Assembly: GCF_041807705.1 (NCBI RefSeq)
Contig: NZ_JBGTYY010000023.1
Coordinates: 1-34,346 of the forward strand
Direction: 5' to 3'
Length of the DNA: 34,346 nucleotides
Origin: Mannheimia sp041807705
GTDB lineage: Bacteria > Pseudomonadota > Gammaproteobacteria > Enterobacterales > Pasteurellaceae
Under the pieces are notes generated by a model. The model was given only the letters and a program-made list of their open reading frames with translations. It did no database searches and had not been told where the DNA came from. Shown in pieces: positions 7,861 to 16,419 of this stretch. Made by a program: the position numbers and the translations under genes. The first letter of the stretch is position 1. Every line of letters starts with the position of its first letter.

Positions 7861-9246
7861 ATGTTAAACGAATCATTGCCAAACTCAGAAGACAATTCTG
7901 CGTTTGGCTTTCCTTTATCTGAAGCAAGCCAAACAACGGAAATCACAAATCCTACCGAAGATAATCGAGATAAAGCGATTTTAGTCCATCTCTATCTTGG
8001 TCAGCATAAAGATGTCGAAAACTTACTTGAATTTAAAACACTTGCCGAATCTGCCGGCGTAGAGGTTCTTTCAACCCTGACCACAACTCGCCAAAGCCCA
8101 CACATTAAATATTATGTCGGGCAAGGCAAAGCGGAGGAAATTGCGGAAACGGTAGAACAGCTAGAAGCAACGGTGGTGTTGGTTAACCACCAACTTAGCC
8201 CTGCTCAAACACGGAATTTGCAATCACTATGCGGCTGCCGGGTGGTGGATAGAACAGGTTTGATCCTTGATATTTTCGCTCAGCGAGCCAGATCCCACGA
8301 AGGGAAACTACAGGTGGAACTGGCACAGCTTCGCCATCTCTCTACCCGTTTAGTTCGCCGTGTAACCAATCAAGATCAGCAAAAAGGGGGATCTGTGGGG
8401 CTACGGGGCCTGGGGGAAACGCAGCTCGAAACCGATCGCCGTTTGATCAAAGTACGCATTCAACAGCTTTTAAGCCGTCTTGAAAAAGTCAGCAAGCAAC
8501 GCAATCAAAACCGCAAAACACGCCAAAAAGCAGATATTCCAACCGTTTCTCTTGTTGGCTATACCAATGCGGGCAAATCTACGCTATTCAATGCGATTAC
8601 CCAAGCAGGCGTTTATGCAGCCGATCAACTGTTTGCGACACTCGATCCAACCTTACGCCGTATTCAAGTACAAGATGTCGGCACAACCATTCTTGCTGAT
8701 ACAGTAGGTTTTATCCGTTTTCTACCACACGATTTGGTTTCTGCGTTTAAATCTACCTTGCAAGAAACTACCGAAGCGACATTGCTTTTGCACGTTATAG
8801 ATGGATCAGACGATCGCAAAAATGAAAATATTGATGCGGTAAATCAAGTGCTTGATGAAATTGAGGCATTAGAGATCCCTACACTTTTAGTTTTTAACAA
8901 AATAGACAAATTGGATGGCATTAAGCCACATATTGAGCGTAATGATGACGGCACAGCGATTGCGGTTTATCTCTCCGCTCAAGAAAATATTGGTATTGAT
9001 CTACTCTACCAAGCCATTCAGGAAAGATTGCGAAGCAATTTAGTGTGTGAAACGCTCCTACTGCCTGTTACTGCTGGGGCAATCTATGCTCAATTTAAAG
9101 CAGAAAATTGTATTAAAACGGAAACATTCAATGAGTTTGGCGAGCGTATTATTTCTATTGAAGTGAATGAAGTGCAATGGAATAAGTGGTTGAAGCAATT
9201 TCCTGAAATAAAAGAATATGTAGAATTGGCTAATTGGAATAGCTAA
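7861..9246 (+). CDS. hflX: Ribosome-associated GTPase HflX
   Basis: HflX is a GTPase that splits stalled or hibernating 70S ribosomes. The N-terminal HflX domain shows YYVGQGKAEEI and the coiled linker with KGGSVGLRGLGETQLETDRR. The G domain follows: P-loop GYTNAGKST at about residue 233, DTVGF as G3 and NKID as G4. I place the start at 7861 (461 residues), 16 bp after hfq. The open frame extends back to 7753 inside hfq, but that part is an out-of-frame reading of hfq. No strong ribosome site is visible, so coupling to hfq is possible. hflK and hflC, which often follow, are replaced by the autotransporter relic. Confidence 0.95.
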   Translation: MLNESLPNSEDNSAFGFPLSEASQTTEITNPTEDNRDKAILVHLYLGQHKDVENLLEFKTLAESAGVEVLSTLTTTRQSPHIKYYVGQGKAEEIAETVEQLEATVVLVNHQLSPAQTRNLQSLCGCRVVDRTGLILDIFAQRARSHEGKLQVELAQLRHLSTRLVRRVTNQDQQKGGSVGLRGLGETQLETDRRLIKVRIQQLLSRLEKVSKQRNQNRKTRQKADIPTVSLVGYTNAGKSTLFNAITQAGVYAADQLFATLDPTLRRIQVQDVGTTILADTVGFIRFLPHDLVSAFKSTLQETTEATLLLHVIDGSDDRKNENIDAVNQVLDEIEALEIPTLLVFNKIDKLDGIKPHIERNDDGTAIAVYLSAQENIGIDLLYQAIQERLRSNLVCETLLLPVTAGAIYAQFKAENCIKTETFNEFGERIISIEVNEVQWNKWLKQFPEIKEYVELANWNS

Positions 9247-9255
9247 TCATAACGA

Positions 9256-9971
9256 TTATTTCAGAAATAAAGCGGTGCTGGCGTGTGCTGTAGCTTTTGC
9301 CTCTCTACCTACGGCAGTTGACCAACCTAGGGTACCATATTGGTTAGCGCCATTAGGGTCGGTGGCTGCTTCTGCTCCAGCACCGATAGCGATACTGCCA
9401 TAGTTGCATTTCTACCGATCGCCACAGCCCAGCCACCCACGCCCAATGAGGTTTTTTCAGGATCTGGTAGTGAGTTCATGGTGGTTTTTGCGCCATAGCC
9501 AATGGTAACCGAAGTGTTTGATTCTTCACTTAGGGCATTTTCACCGATAGTAACAGATCGACTTGCATTGCCTGTATTTTGGGCATTGCGACCGATAGCG
9601 ATGGCATTGGCTGATGCTTGTGAGTTGGAGGCATCTCTACCGATGGAAATGGAGCTGATGCCCTCTGCTCGTGCATTCATACCTACGGCAATAGAACGAT
9701 CGCCAGTCGCCCCTGCTTTGCTATCGATAGAGCCTTCATTAGTGGTAGCATTGCCTGCAGGCTGATCGGCAGCGCCAGTATTGACATGGAAATAGGTGTC
9801 AGGCATTTCTGCTGCATAAGCAGAAGTGACACCCACAACACTCAGTGCTAAAGCAATCGCTTTAGATAGAACGCTTAATTTTGTAGGTTTCCCCTTAGCA
9901 CGAGATAATTCAGATACAACAGAGTAACTTTGTGTAGCCGTATTCCAAATCACTTTAAAAACTTTGTTCAT
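9256..9971 (-). pseudogene. Trimeric autotransporter adhesin relic (signal plus head repeats only)
   Basis: The start MNKVFKVIWNTATQSYSVV is an extended signal peptide region of trimeric autotransporters, followed by a hydrophobic core ending near SAYAAE. Head repeats of the YadA type come next (SIAVGMNARAEG, SISIGRDASNS, AIAIGRNAQNTG, SVTIGENAL). Near 9401-9404 one base is missing. After it, a second frame continues with SIAIGAGAEAATDP and WSTAVGREAKATAHAS, and ends at 9256. The stalk and the C-terminal membrane anchor are absent, so even with the frame restored the product could not reach the surface. GGAG precedes the ATG. It ends 10 bp from the hflX stop, so the 3' part was probably lost by deletion. 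Confidence 0.85.
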
Positions 9972-9995
9972 TAATTTTCTCCAGATTGAATAGAT

Positions 9996-10054
9996 AAAAA
10001 AACCCACTACACTGCGTAGCTATTATAGTAATTTAGCTACTCAGCATAGTGGGT
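9996..10054 (-). terminator. Strong terminator hairpin in the autotransporter leader
   Basis: A nearly perfect 53-bp dyad (10002-10054) has outer arms ACCCACTA/TAGTGGGT and inner arms GTAGCTA/TAGCTAC. On the minus strand it is followed by a run of Ts (9996-10001), the form of an intrinsic terminator. It lies about 25 bases before the autotransporter start codon, on the same strand, so transcripts of that gene must read through it. It could be an attenuator, or a barrier to transcription from nhaA. Confidence 0.75.
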
Positions 10055-10434
10055 CTATTAAAATTTAGGTACGGCTTTTTACAAGTAAAACTTGTTGTAT
10101 TACCTTGCTAGCTTGCTAGAAGTTTATCCTTTTTAATCATAAATTCAAACTCATATACCTAAAAGTAAAAAAATTTTGCACATTTTACACACTATAAGGC
10201 CTAATATGAATAAATCTTTACAAAAATATTTATAAATTGTTATATACTTAGTTAGGTAGATAATTATTAGACTTTATATTTAGATACTATAATGTTCTTT
10301 AAGAGATAAACCCGTTCAGTAAACATAAGGGCGAAGATACTACTTCACCCTATAACTCCGCTAATTTAGAGTTGCTTAAAAAGCCTACTTACAAGCGGTC
10401 ACAAATTAAAAAAGAAGTAATATTAATGCATTCT
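10055..10434. other. Gene-free A/T-rich leader between nhaA and the autotransporter relic
   Basis: I see no convincing gene. On the minus strand there are two small hairpins, CTAGC-AA-GCTAG and ACAAG-TTTTA-CTTGT, and a ten-codon frame MIKKDKLLAS (starting at 10140) with AT-rich sequence around it. There is one uptake signal (10391-10400) and a hairpin after nhaA (10329-10350). The stretch is probably the promoter and long leader of the adhesin. Confidence 0.5.
10329..10350 (-). terminator. Possible terminator hairpin downstream of nhaA
   Basis: On the minus strand GGGTGAAG and CTTCGCCC pair with one G-U, followed by TTATGTTT. The U tract is poor, and the hairpin is about 85 bp past the nhaA stop. 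Confidence 0.4.
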
Positions 10435-11622
10435 CTAAACCGGCTCATCTAATTCCACATTTTTACGCGTTGCCATTCTTAATAAGATATAACCTAAAAT
10501 AGCAGATATAGCAGAACCAAGTAAAATGCCTAAACGTGCAAGAGGTGTGATAGTCTCCCCTGCTTGACTTACATCAAATGCGAGACTTGCAAGGAACATT
10601 GACATAGTAAACCCGATACCACATAACACCGCAATGGCAAAAATTTGTTTAAAATTAACACCTGGTGGTAAGCTTGCAAATCGGAAAATAACAGCTAAAT
10701 AGCTAAATCCAAACACCCCTATAGCCTTACCTACAAGCAAACCTAGTGCAATACCCAATGGTAATGGCGAAGTTAGCTGTTCAATCCCCATCCCTAATAA
10801 CGATACACCGGCATTAGCAAATGCGAAAATAGGAAGAATCATAAATGAACACCAAGGTACAAGGATATGTTCCAATTCTTCTGCTGGTCGTTCCCCATTT
10901 TTTCCTTTCAATGGTATACAAAAGCCAATAATTACCCCAGCTAAAGTAGCGTGAACACCTGATTTTAAAACTGATGTCCACAAAATCAGACCAATAAAGA
11001 TATAGGCACAAAGTGAAGTAACCTTAAAACGATTAAGAATGAACAATGCAAAAATTGCAACACCAGCAATGCTAAGAGCTTGCATACTAATCTCTTGCGA
11101 ATAGAAAAGGGCAATCACAATAATTGCACCTAAATCATCAATAATCGCAAGTGCCAGTAAGAATACTTTTAGTGCTAACGGCACACGCGTCCCTAACAGT
11201 GCTACAATACCAACAGCAAAAGCAATATCGGTTGCCATAGGAATTGCCCAACCTGAATGATATTCGGGATAATCTTTATTGATAAACCAGAAAATTAGCG
11301 CTGGAACCACCATTCCTCCAATTGCTGCCATCGCTGGGAATGAGGCATTTTTAATGCTCGAAAGCGAGCCCTCAAATAACTCTTTTTTCACTTCTAAGCC
11401 TATCAGGGTAAAGAAAATTGCCATCAACCCATCATTTATCCAAAGCAATAGTGGCTTAGCTAACACAAAGTTACCAAACTGAAAACTTACTTTAGTTTGT
11501 AAGAAATCAAAATAAACATCATTTAGTGATGAATTTGCCAATATAATTGCGGTAAAGGCAAAGATTAATAGTAAAATCCCCCCTGCTGCTTCTGATTTTA
11601 AAAGTAAAAGTAATCTTCCCAC
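10435..11622 (-). CDS. nhaA: Na+/H+ antiporter NhaA
   Basis: NhaA exchanges one Na+ (or Li+) outward for two H+ inward across the inner membrane and supports life at high salt and alkaline pH. About twelve hydrophobic segments are visible, with the key motifs ATDIAFAVGIVALLG and AIIDDLGAI. From the GTG start at 11622 these aspartates are D132, D162 and D163, one off the E. coli numbers D133, D163 and D164. GTG is preferred because AGGAG stands eight bases before it and the N-terminus then matches the family. An ATG six codons upstream (11640) has no good ribosome site. Transcribed divergently from the EamA gene. Confidence 0.96.
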   Translation of the reverse strand: MGRLLLLLKSEAAGGILLLIFAFTAIILANSSLNDVYFDFLQTKVSFQFGNFVLAKPLLLWINDGLMAIFFTLIGLEVKKELFEGSLSSIKNASFPAMAAIGGMVVPALIFWFINKDYPEYHSGWAIPMATDIAFAVGIVALLGTRVPLALKVFLLALAIIDDLGAIIVIALFYSQEISMQALSIAGVAIFALFILNRFKVTSLCAYIFIGLILWTSVLKSGVHATLAGVIIGFCIPLKGKNGERPAEELEHILVPWCSFMILPIFAFANAGVSLLGMGIEQLTSPLPLGIALGLLVGKAIGVFGFSYLAVIFRFASLPPGVNFKQIFAIAVLCGIGFTMSMFLASLAFDVSQAGETITPLARLGILLGSAISAILGYILLRMATRKNVELDEPV

Positions 11623-11748
11623 TGAAATTCTCCTATTCATTATTTATCTACTTTTTCATACAATTTATTTTTTACCAAAGATTTCCCTAAGATTAAATAG
11701 AAAATTTGCTAAACTAGAGATAAGTTACATTTTATCAATCTGTTTGAG

Positions 11749-11754
11749 TATAAT
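11749..11754 (+). promoter_or_regulatory. Candidate -10 box for the EamA-nudF group
   Basis: A perfect TATAAT lies 27 bases before the EamA start codon. The -35 region is weak. It would drive the four plus-strand genes that end with nudF. Confidence 0.45.
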
Positions 11755-11780
11755 TTCATCAAAAATGTTAGGAATTTGTT

Positions 11781-12209
11781 ATGAGTAATGAATGGTTCTA
11801 TTGGGCAGCAATTTCTGCTGTTTTTGCTGCCCTCACGGCAATTTTCGCTAAAGTGGGCTTACAAAATATTAATTCTGATTTTACCACTTTTATTCGTACT
11901 ATTGTGATCATCATTGCGTTAATCGCGTTTCTGACTTACACAGGCAAGTGGCAGCCGATTGCTCACATCAGCAATAAAAATTGGTTGTTTCTGATTCTCT
12001 CAGGGCTTGCTACGGGCATTTCTTGGCTGGCTTATTTTAAAGCTCTACAGATAGGTAACGCCTCACAAGTTGCACCGGTGGATAAATTTAGCCTTGTGCT
12101 GGTGACTCTTTTTGCGGTGGTATTTCTTGGCGAACGCCCAAACGAGCAAGAGTGGGCGGGCATTGGGCTAATTTCAGCAAGTGTGCTGTTACTCGCTTTT
12201 AAACGCTAA
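11781..12209 (+). CDS. Single-domain EamA/DMT-family membrane protein
   Basis: The 142 residues form one EamA domain with about five hydrophobic segments, half the size of normal drug/metabolite exporters, which hold two. WAAISAVFAALTAIFAKVGL, SGLATGISWLAYFKALQIG and VDKFSLVLVTLFAVVFLGE are typical of the short EamA group, which probably works as a dimer. The substrate is unknown. AGGAA precedes the start. It leads a row of four plus-strand genes with gaps of 18, 3 and 8 bp, so a common transcript is likely, though their functions do not obviously match. Confidence 0.88.
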   Translation: MSNEWFYWAAISAVFAALTAIFAKVGLQNINSDFTTFIRTIVIIIALIAFLTYTGKWQPIAHISNKNWLFLILSGLATGISWLAYFKALQIGNASQVAPVDKFSLVLVTLFAVVFLGERPNEQEWAGIGLISASVLLLAFKR

Positions 12210-12227
12210 CAACAAGCGGTCATTTTT

Positions 12228-12968
12228 ATGGAAAATTCTGCAAACACAATCCCCCATATCGAAATTGCTTTTATTCATCGGCACGCTATTTTGCCGAGTG
12301 ATTTTGACTTTCCGCCAATGCCTGAACATTTTAATGAAAAGCAAACCCATAAATGGCAGAGCCGCCGTGCCGCTCATTTTTTGCTGACTGAACTGTTTAA
12401 AAAATATGGCTTGGATTTGCAATTGTTAGAGAACATTCAACACACAAAAAGTGGCAGACCTTTTGTGAGTGCCGAGCAGATTGATTTTAATATTAGCCAT
12501 TCGGGGAATTGGATAGCGATCATTTTTTCGCATTTTTTTGCAAAATTAGCAGTAGGCATTGATATTGAACACCCACAGAAAGAAAGGCGTTATGCGGATC
12601 TGATTCGCCACTATGCCAATATGGAAGAACAAGTTGTATTATTAAATAAACATTGCCCTTTACTAGACAACCTTTCACAACGCTTTTATCTAAGTTGGTG
12701 CTTGCGAGAGGCGATTTTAAAATCGCAAGGCGTGGGGATTGTGAAATTATCTGAAGTAAAACATCTTCCGTTGGAAAAACGCATTTTTTCCGCCCATTGC
12801 CCGAGAGGAAAATTGCATTTTGTAAGCGAGCTGCCGTTCTATTTAAGCTACTTCTATCAGCTCCCCGAAAATATGCTATTATCTGAACCTTTGTTATACC
12901 ATTGGCAGAATGGGCAATTTCAGCCTGTTACGTGCCAATCGATTGTTTATGATGTGAATGAAGGATAA
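12228..12968 (+). CDS. 4'-phosphopantetheinyl transferase superfamily protein
   Basis: Members of this family move the phosphopantetheine arm of coenzyme A onto a carrier-protein serine. The 246 residues carry the Sfp/AcpT-type motifs: FNISHSG, VGIDIEHP with the Mg-binding acidic residues, and WCLREAILKSQG, a W-x-x-(K/R)-E-A version of the third motif. This is the two-lobe Sfp/AcpT type, not the small AcpS. No siderophore or polyketide synthase is in the window, so the target is unknown and may be the fatty-acid carrier protein. The 18-bp gap after the EamA gene is filled by an uptake signal (12212-12221), leaving no clear ribosome site. Confidence 0.9.
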   Translation: MENSANTIPHIEIAFIHRHAILPSDFDFPPMPEHFNEKQTHKWQSRRAAHFLLTELFKKYGLDLQLLENIQHTKSGRPFVSAEQIDFNISHSGNWIAIIFSHFFAKLAVGIDIEHPQKERRYADLIRHYANMEEQVVLLNKHCPLLDNLSQRFYLSWCLREAILKSQGVGIVKLSEVKHLPLEKRIFSAHCPRGKLHFVSELPFYLSYFYQLPENMLLSEPLLYHWQNGQFQPVTCQSIVYDVNEG

Positions 12969-12971
12969 TAA

Positions 12972-13391
12972 ATGTCTAAAAAATCATTAGAAGAACGCCA
13001 CTCTACGTTTGGCAGAATTGCGTCAGAAATTTTTCAATGGGTGCTCAATCTCTCTTTATTGGTAGCCGGTGTACTGCTTTCTTATTCACTCTTTGTCGAA
13101 GGCTATGCACTTTATGAATTATTAATTGACAATAGCGAAAAATTCCAAGTGGTAGAACATATCGTGATTTTCTTCCTCTATTTTGAGTTTTTGGCTTTAA
13201 TTGTGAAATATTTTAAATCGAACTATCACTTCCCGTTGCGATATTTTCTCTATATCGGCATTACCGCAATGGTAAGATTAATTATTGTCGATCACTCAAA
13301 TGCAATGCACACGCTACTTTTCTCGGTATCGATTTTAGTAATGATTGTAGCGTTGTATCTTGTACATAGTGACCGTTTACAAAGAAGCTAG
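12972..13391 (+). CDS. psiE: PsiE family protein
   Basis: PsiE is a small inner-membrane protein named for its phosphate-starvation and cAMP-controlled expression in E. coli; its function is unknown. The 139 residues contain four hydrophobic segments and the strongly conserved core FFLYFEFLALIVKYF and HFPLRYFLYIGITAMVRLII, followed by VDHS. The length matches E. coli. AAGGAT lies before the ATG, at the end of the previous gene. It stands 3 bp after the transferase gene and 8 bp before nudF. Confidence 0.93.
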   Translation: MSKKSLEERHSTFGRIASEIFQWVLNLSLLVAGVLLSYSLFVEGYALYELLIDNSEKFQVVEHIVIFFLYFEFLALIVKYFKSNYHFPLRYFLYIGITAMVRLIIVDHSNAMHTLLFSVSILVMIVALYLVHSDRLQRS

Positions 13392-13399
13392 GGGGCAGA

Positions 13400-14014
13400 A
13401 TGAACCAATATCAATATGACGATTTGCAGATACTAAACAAAGAAACAGTTTACAAAGGGCATTTTGAGTTACAAAAAATCACATTCCGCCATAAACTCTT
13501 TTCAGGCGAAATGAGCGGCGATGTGGTGCGTGAACTCTTAATTAAAGGCGAAGCGGCAGCACTTATTGCTTACGATCCGAAATTGGATAACGTCGTGTTG
13601 GTTGAGCAAGTGCGTATTGGAGCTTATGACTCCGCACAGAAAAGCTCCCCTTGGCTGTTGGAATTAGTGGCAGGTATGGTCGATAAAGGCAATGAAGAAC
13701 CTGCGGAAGTTGCTATTCGAGAAGCAAAAGAAGAAGCAGGCTTAGAAGTAACAGAGGTGCAACACGCCCTTAGCGTATGGGACAGCCCGGGCGGACAACT
13801 TGAGCGTTTGCATTTATTTCTTGGCTTAATTGATAGCACCAAAGTCAAATCGGGCGAGGTACACGGCTTATTGGAAGAAGAAAATGAGGATATTTTAGTC
13901 CACGTTGTCAGCCGTGAGCAGGCTTATCAATGGGTGGAAGACGGCACAATTGACAATGTCATTGCGGTAATTGGGCTGCAATGGTTGCAGTTAAATTACA
14001 AGAAATTCAATTAG
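13400..14014 (+). CDS. nudF: ADP-ribose pyrophosphatase (Nudix hydrolase)
   Basis: NudF splits ADP-ribose to AMP and ribose-5-phosphate, clearing a reactive product of NAD turnover. The 204 residues hold a full Nudix box, GMVDKGNEEPAEVAIREAKE followed by EAGL, giving the G-x5-E-x7-REUxEExGU pattern. SPGGQLERLHLFLG after it is typical of the ADP-ribose subgroup. AGGGGG is well placed before the start. Last gene of the EamA to nudF group; it converges on the Slam gene, with a shared hairpin between. Confidence 0.95.
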   Translation: MNQYQYDDLQILNKETVYKGHFELQKITFRHKLFSGEMSGDVVRELLIKGEAAALIAYDPKLDNVVLVEQVRIGAYDSAQKSSPWLLELVAGMVDKGNEEPAEVAIREAKEEAGLEVTEVQHALSVWDSPGGQLERLHLFLGLIDSTKVKSGEVHGLLEEENEDILVHVVSREQAYQWVEDGTIDNVIAVIGLQWLQLNYKKFN

Positions 14015-14028
14015 CTCACATAAATAGC

Positions 14029-14046
14029 GGGCGAAAATTTTCGCCC
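14029..14046. terminator. Hairpin between nudF and the Slam gene
   Basis: GGGCGAAAATTTTCGCCC is a perfect 18-base palindrome between two convergent genes. Neither side has a proper U tract, so it is either a weak shared terminator or a copy of the small GGGCGAA-type palindrome also seen at 25903-25920. Confidence 0.55.
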
Positions 14047-14068
14047 CCATATTCACACAGCATTAAAC

Positions 14069-15463
14069 TTAAAACAGTTTCTCTAACGTCATAAAGACTT
14101 CTTTATTGCTACGAGAGTAGAAATCGGCAATATTGCTGTCGATTTTTTGATAGCGGAAATTCACTTTCGGCACAATTCCGTGCAAGTGCCAACTTCGATT
14201 CCATACCGCCACATTCGCTTGATATTCCTTATCTTGGCGTTTGTAGCCAAACACATAATGCTTATCGGCAAAATACCGCTTGCCATAACCAATGCTCGCC
14301 GAGCTTGCCCAGCTTGGGGTTTGGTAAATTACGCCAATGGTCGCCAGCCACTTATTGGAAGATTGGGCTTTCTCACGGGTAATTTCACGGCTAGCGTTAA
14401 GATTTGCAAAAAATCGCCAATCTTTGACCGCTTGCCATTGCGTGCCTAGCGTGAGTTGGTTGCGATAACCATTGTAACGGTCGGCAATATGCTGTTCACT
14501 ATAAAGTTTTTGCAGATGGCTGAATGAGCCGGAAATCAGCCCTCGTTCAAAGAGTTTAACAGCATTGATACTGCTACCAAATTGATAGTTATACCGTGAG
14601 CTACCCAGCCAATTCTGCTCAATAAAGGGCGAAACCCCGATTCGGTAAGTTGCCGTTCTGTAGCTATATTTTGGCGTTAGTGAGACCGATTGTTCGCTAT
14701 AATCGTGGTTATTCCAGTAATAAACACCGTGATAGCCAAGATCAACGCCCACAAAATGATTGCCGCCGATGTTTCGCATTTTACTCAAGCCAACGCCATA
14801 CCTTATGCCTTTTGCCGACTGCGGCAAGCTGTCTGACTCTTTAATAAAAATCCGCCCGTTTACATTTACCGTTGGCGACGAAGAAGCATTATTCACATTG
14901 TTGGTTTGAGTATATTGCAAATAAAAATCCGGCTTCCAGCTCTCTTCCTCCTTTATTTGAGCCAAAGCAGCATTCACCGCATTGCGTAAATCATCGATTT
15001 TGAGTTGCTGAAATTCTTACTCTGCTTCCCTGTAGCGATAATCCTCTTTTAAAATCAGGGCTAGATCAAAACGAGGGTAGGTTAAATCAGGCTGTTTTTT
15101 CAGCAACTGCTGATAATAAAACGCCGCAGAGCGATAATCTTTTTTAGCATAAGCCAATGCCGCCAAAGCATAGTCTAAAAGTAGCGGATCAAATTGCTCT
15201 TGCTTTGCATAATCGCCAAGCAGGCTTTCCAGCTTTGCCCAATCTTGTCTAAAAATTGCTTGGTTAATATGTTGTTCAATACCTTTAAGTGTATTATCTT
15301 CCGCCAAGTAAGCGGTTGATTTTAAATCTCTTTTTGCAATTTCTTGCTCAAATTTGACCGCTTGTTGCCGACTATCAAACTCTGTGGGATCTTGCTGAAA
15401 CTCAACCGTTTCCGCCATTGCCAAAGGCGAAACAAGTAAAAATAGAAAGTGTTTTTTATGCAT
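14069..15463 (-). pseudogene. Slam (DUF560) lipoprotein translocator, split by one stop codon
   Basis: Slam proteins are outer-membrane barrels that carry lipoproteins such as TbpB or HphA to the cell surface. The first part (15463-15017) has a signal peptide ending at LAMAE and a TPR-like region with YAKKDYRSAAFYYQQLLKKQ. After a TAA at 15017-15019 the same frame continues as EFQQLKIDDLRNAVNAALAQ and a beta-rich C-terminal barrel (GIRYGVGLSK, FVGVDLGYHG, RNQLTLGTQW) ending in the aromatic MTLEKLF. One nonsense change thus divides an otherwise complete gene of 464 codons. A second product could start only inside the barrel half. The start has no ribosome site and follows a terminator directly. 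Confidence 0.88.
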
Positions 15464-15466
15464 AGT

Positions 15467-15501
15467 AAAAAAGAATGCCGTTTAAGGGATTAAACGGCAT
15501 T
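15467..15501 (-). terminator. Terminator between the surface lipoprotein and Slam genes
   Basis: AATGCCGTTTAA and TTAAACGGCATT form a perfect 12-bp stem with a GGGA loop. On the minus strand TTCTTTTTT follows. It ends the lipoprotein transcript and lies only a few bases before the Slam ATG, so Slam is expressed by read-through or not at all. Confidence 0.85.
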
Positions 15502-15517
15502 GAATAATAGAAGTTAT

Positions 15518-16262
15518 TTATTTTTGAATTTCGCCTCGAGTTCCGCTAATACCAAAGATATCTGTTCTATCATTAGCTTTGAACTCTATTTTACCACCTA
15601 TTTCTTCTGCATTTGGACCGAAGAATCGCACACTATAATTGCCTTTTACAATGGAGTCGTTATTATGCTTTTGACTAGCAGAAGCCGTAATACCACCATT
15701 ATCTATTTTGCCTTGTTCTAACTCGATAGAACCAGCGTGTGCATTTTCAACTTGACCTGAGCCTATGCGACTAGAAAAATCAACATAATATGTTAATTTT
15801 CCACCAGTTAATGCAGTGTCTGCTTTACCGTGAGAATCAAAAACTTCGCCTTTATATGTTGCTTTGCCCTCTGTCGGTAAATTCTCAGTTTTAAGCCCTT
15901 TCACTTCAACCGTAGGTTCCATTTGACGACCATTTTACTGTAAAGTTTGTTTCATTTTGGCAGTTACAACGGAATAATGGCTGTTATAGAGATAGCCATG
16001 GGTTCGAATCTCTTCTCCGTTTTTACCTGTTTCGCTTTTTTCTTCTAACTCATTTAATCCATCTTTATATTCTTTATTGCCAATTCCTTTTGCCTCTGCA
16101 ATTTTTTTTGCTTCTTCAGCCTTTTTATCCTCTTCAGTTTTTTTAACTCAACTTGTGGTTTCGATTTAGCATTATTAGAACTGCTACCTGAACCACCACT
16201 ACCACAAGCAGTTAAACCCACTAAAATCAAAGTGGCTAGGGTTAATTTTTGATACTCTTCAT
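15518..16262 (-). pseudogene. Slam-dependent surface lipoprotein (TbpB-barrel type), broken
   Basis: The gene starts ATG at 16262 after GGAG and should read MKSIKKLTLATLILVGLTAC, a lipoprotein signal with lipobox LTAC and a GSGGSGSSS linker. Three lesions break it: a five-A run at 16246-16250 where six would keep frame, a seven-A run at 16138-16144 where eight would, and an in-frame TAA at 15935-15937. Between them lies a lysine/glutamate-rich stretch (EEDKKAEEAKKIAEAKG), then HGYLYNSHYSVV. The last 134 codons form the C-terminal barrel with YSVRFFGPNAEEIGGKIEF, the signature shared with TbpB and hemophilin-like proteins. A heme or host-protein ligand is plausible but not shown. Confidence 0.82.
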
Positions 16263-16295
16263 ATTTGCTCCGTTAAATTAAAAATAATTTTTAGT

Positions 16296-16319
16296 TATAA
16301 CCAATAACTATTGGTTATA
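16296..16319. promoter_or_regulatory. 24-bp perfect dyad upstream of the surface lipoprotein gene
   Basis: TATAACCAATA-AC-TATTGGTTATA is a perfect inverted repeat with 11-bp arms, 34 bp before the lipoprotein start codon. On the minus strand TTACAA lies at its upstream edge and TATAAC at its downstream edge, so it occupies the promoter. It is not a Fur box (no GATAAT repeats) and does not match the Zur consensus well. It is best read as an operator for an unidentified repressor. Confidence 0.6.
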
Positions 16320-16419
16320 TTGTAACCTAAAAGCAGCTTTCCATACAAATAATAATGTTTTTATGCTACTGGTACGATCAGCTCTATCAACTTATGCCGC
16401 TTAAATGTAGCACCTTTAA

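Noticed and set aside
10101..10140. Ten-codon frame MIKKDKLLAS as a leader peptide
   Set aside because: It has no run of a regulatory amino acid and no clear ribosome site; kept only as a note.
451..16262. All frameshifts being sequencing errors in homopolymers
   Set aside because: More than 25 genes elsewhere, including long ones with many A runs, are free of lesions. The breaks occur only in an IS and surface-protein genes, and two are stop codons. Not excluded for single cases.
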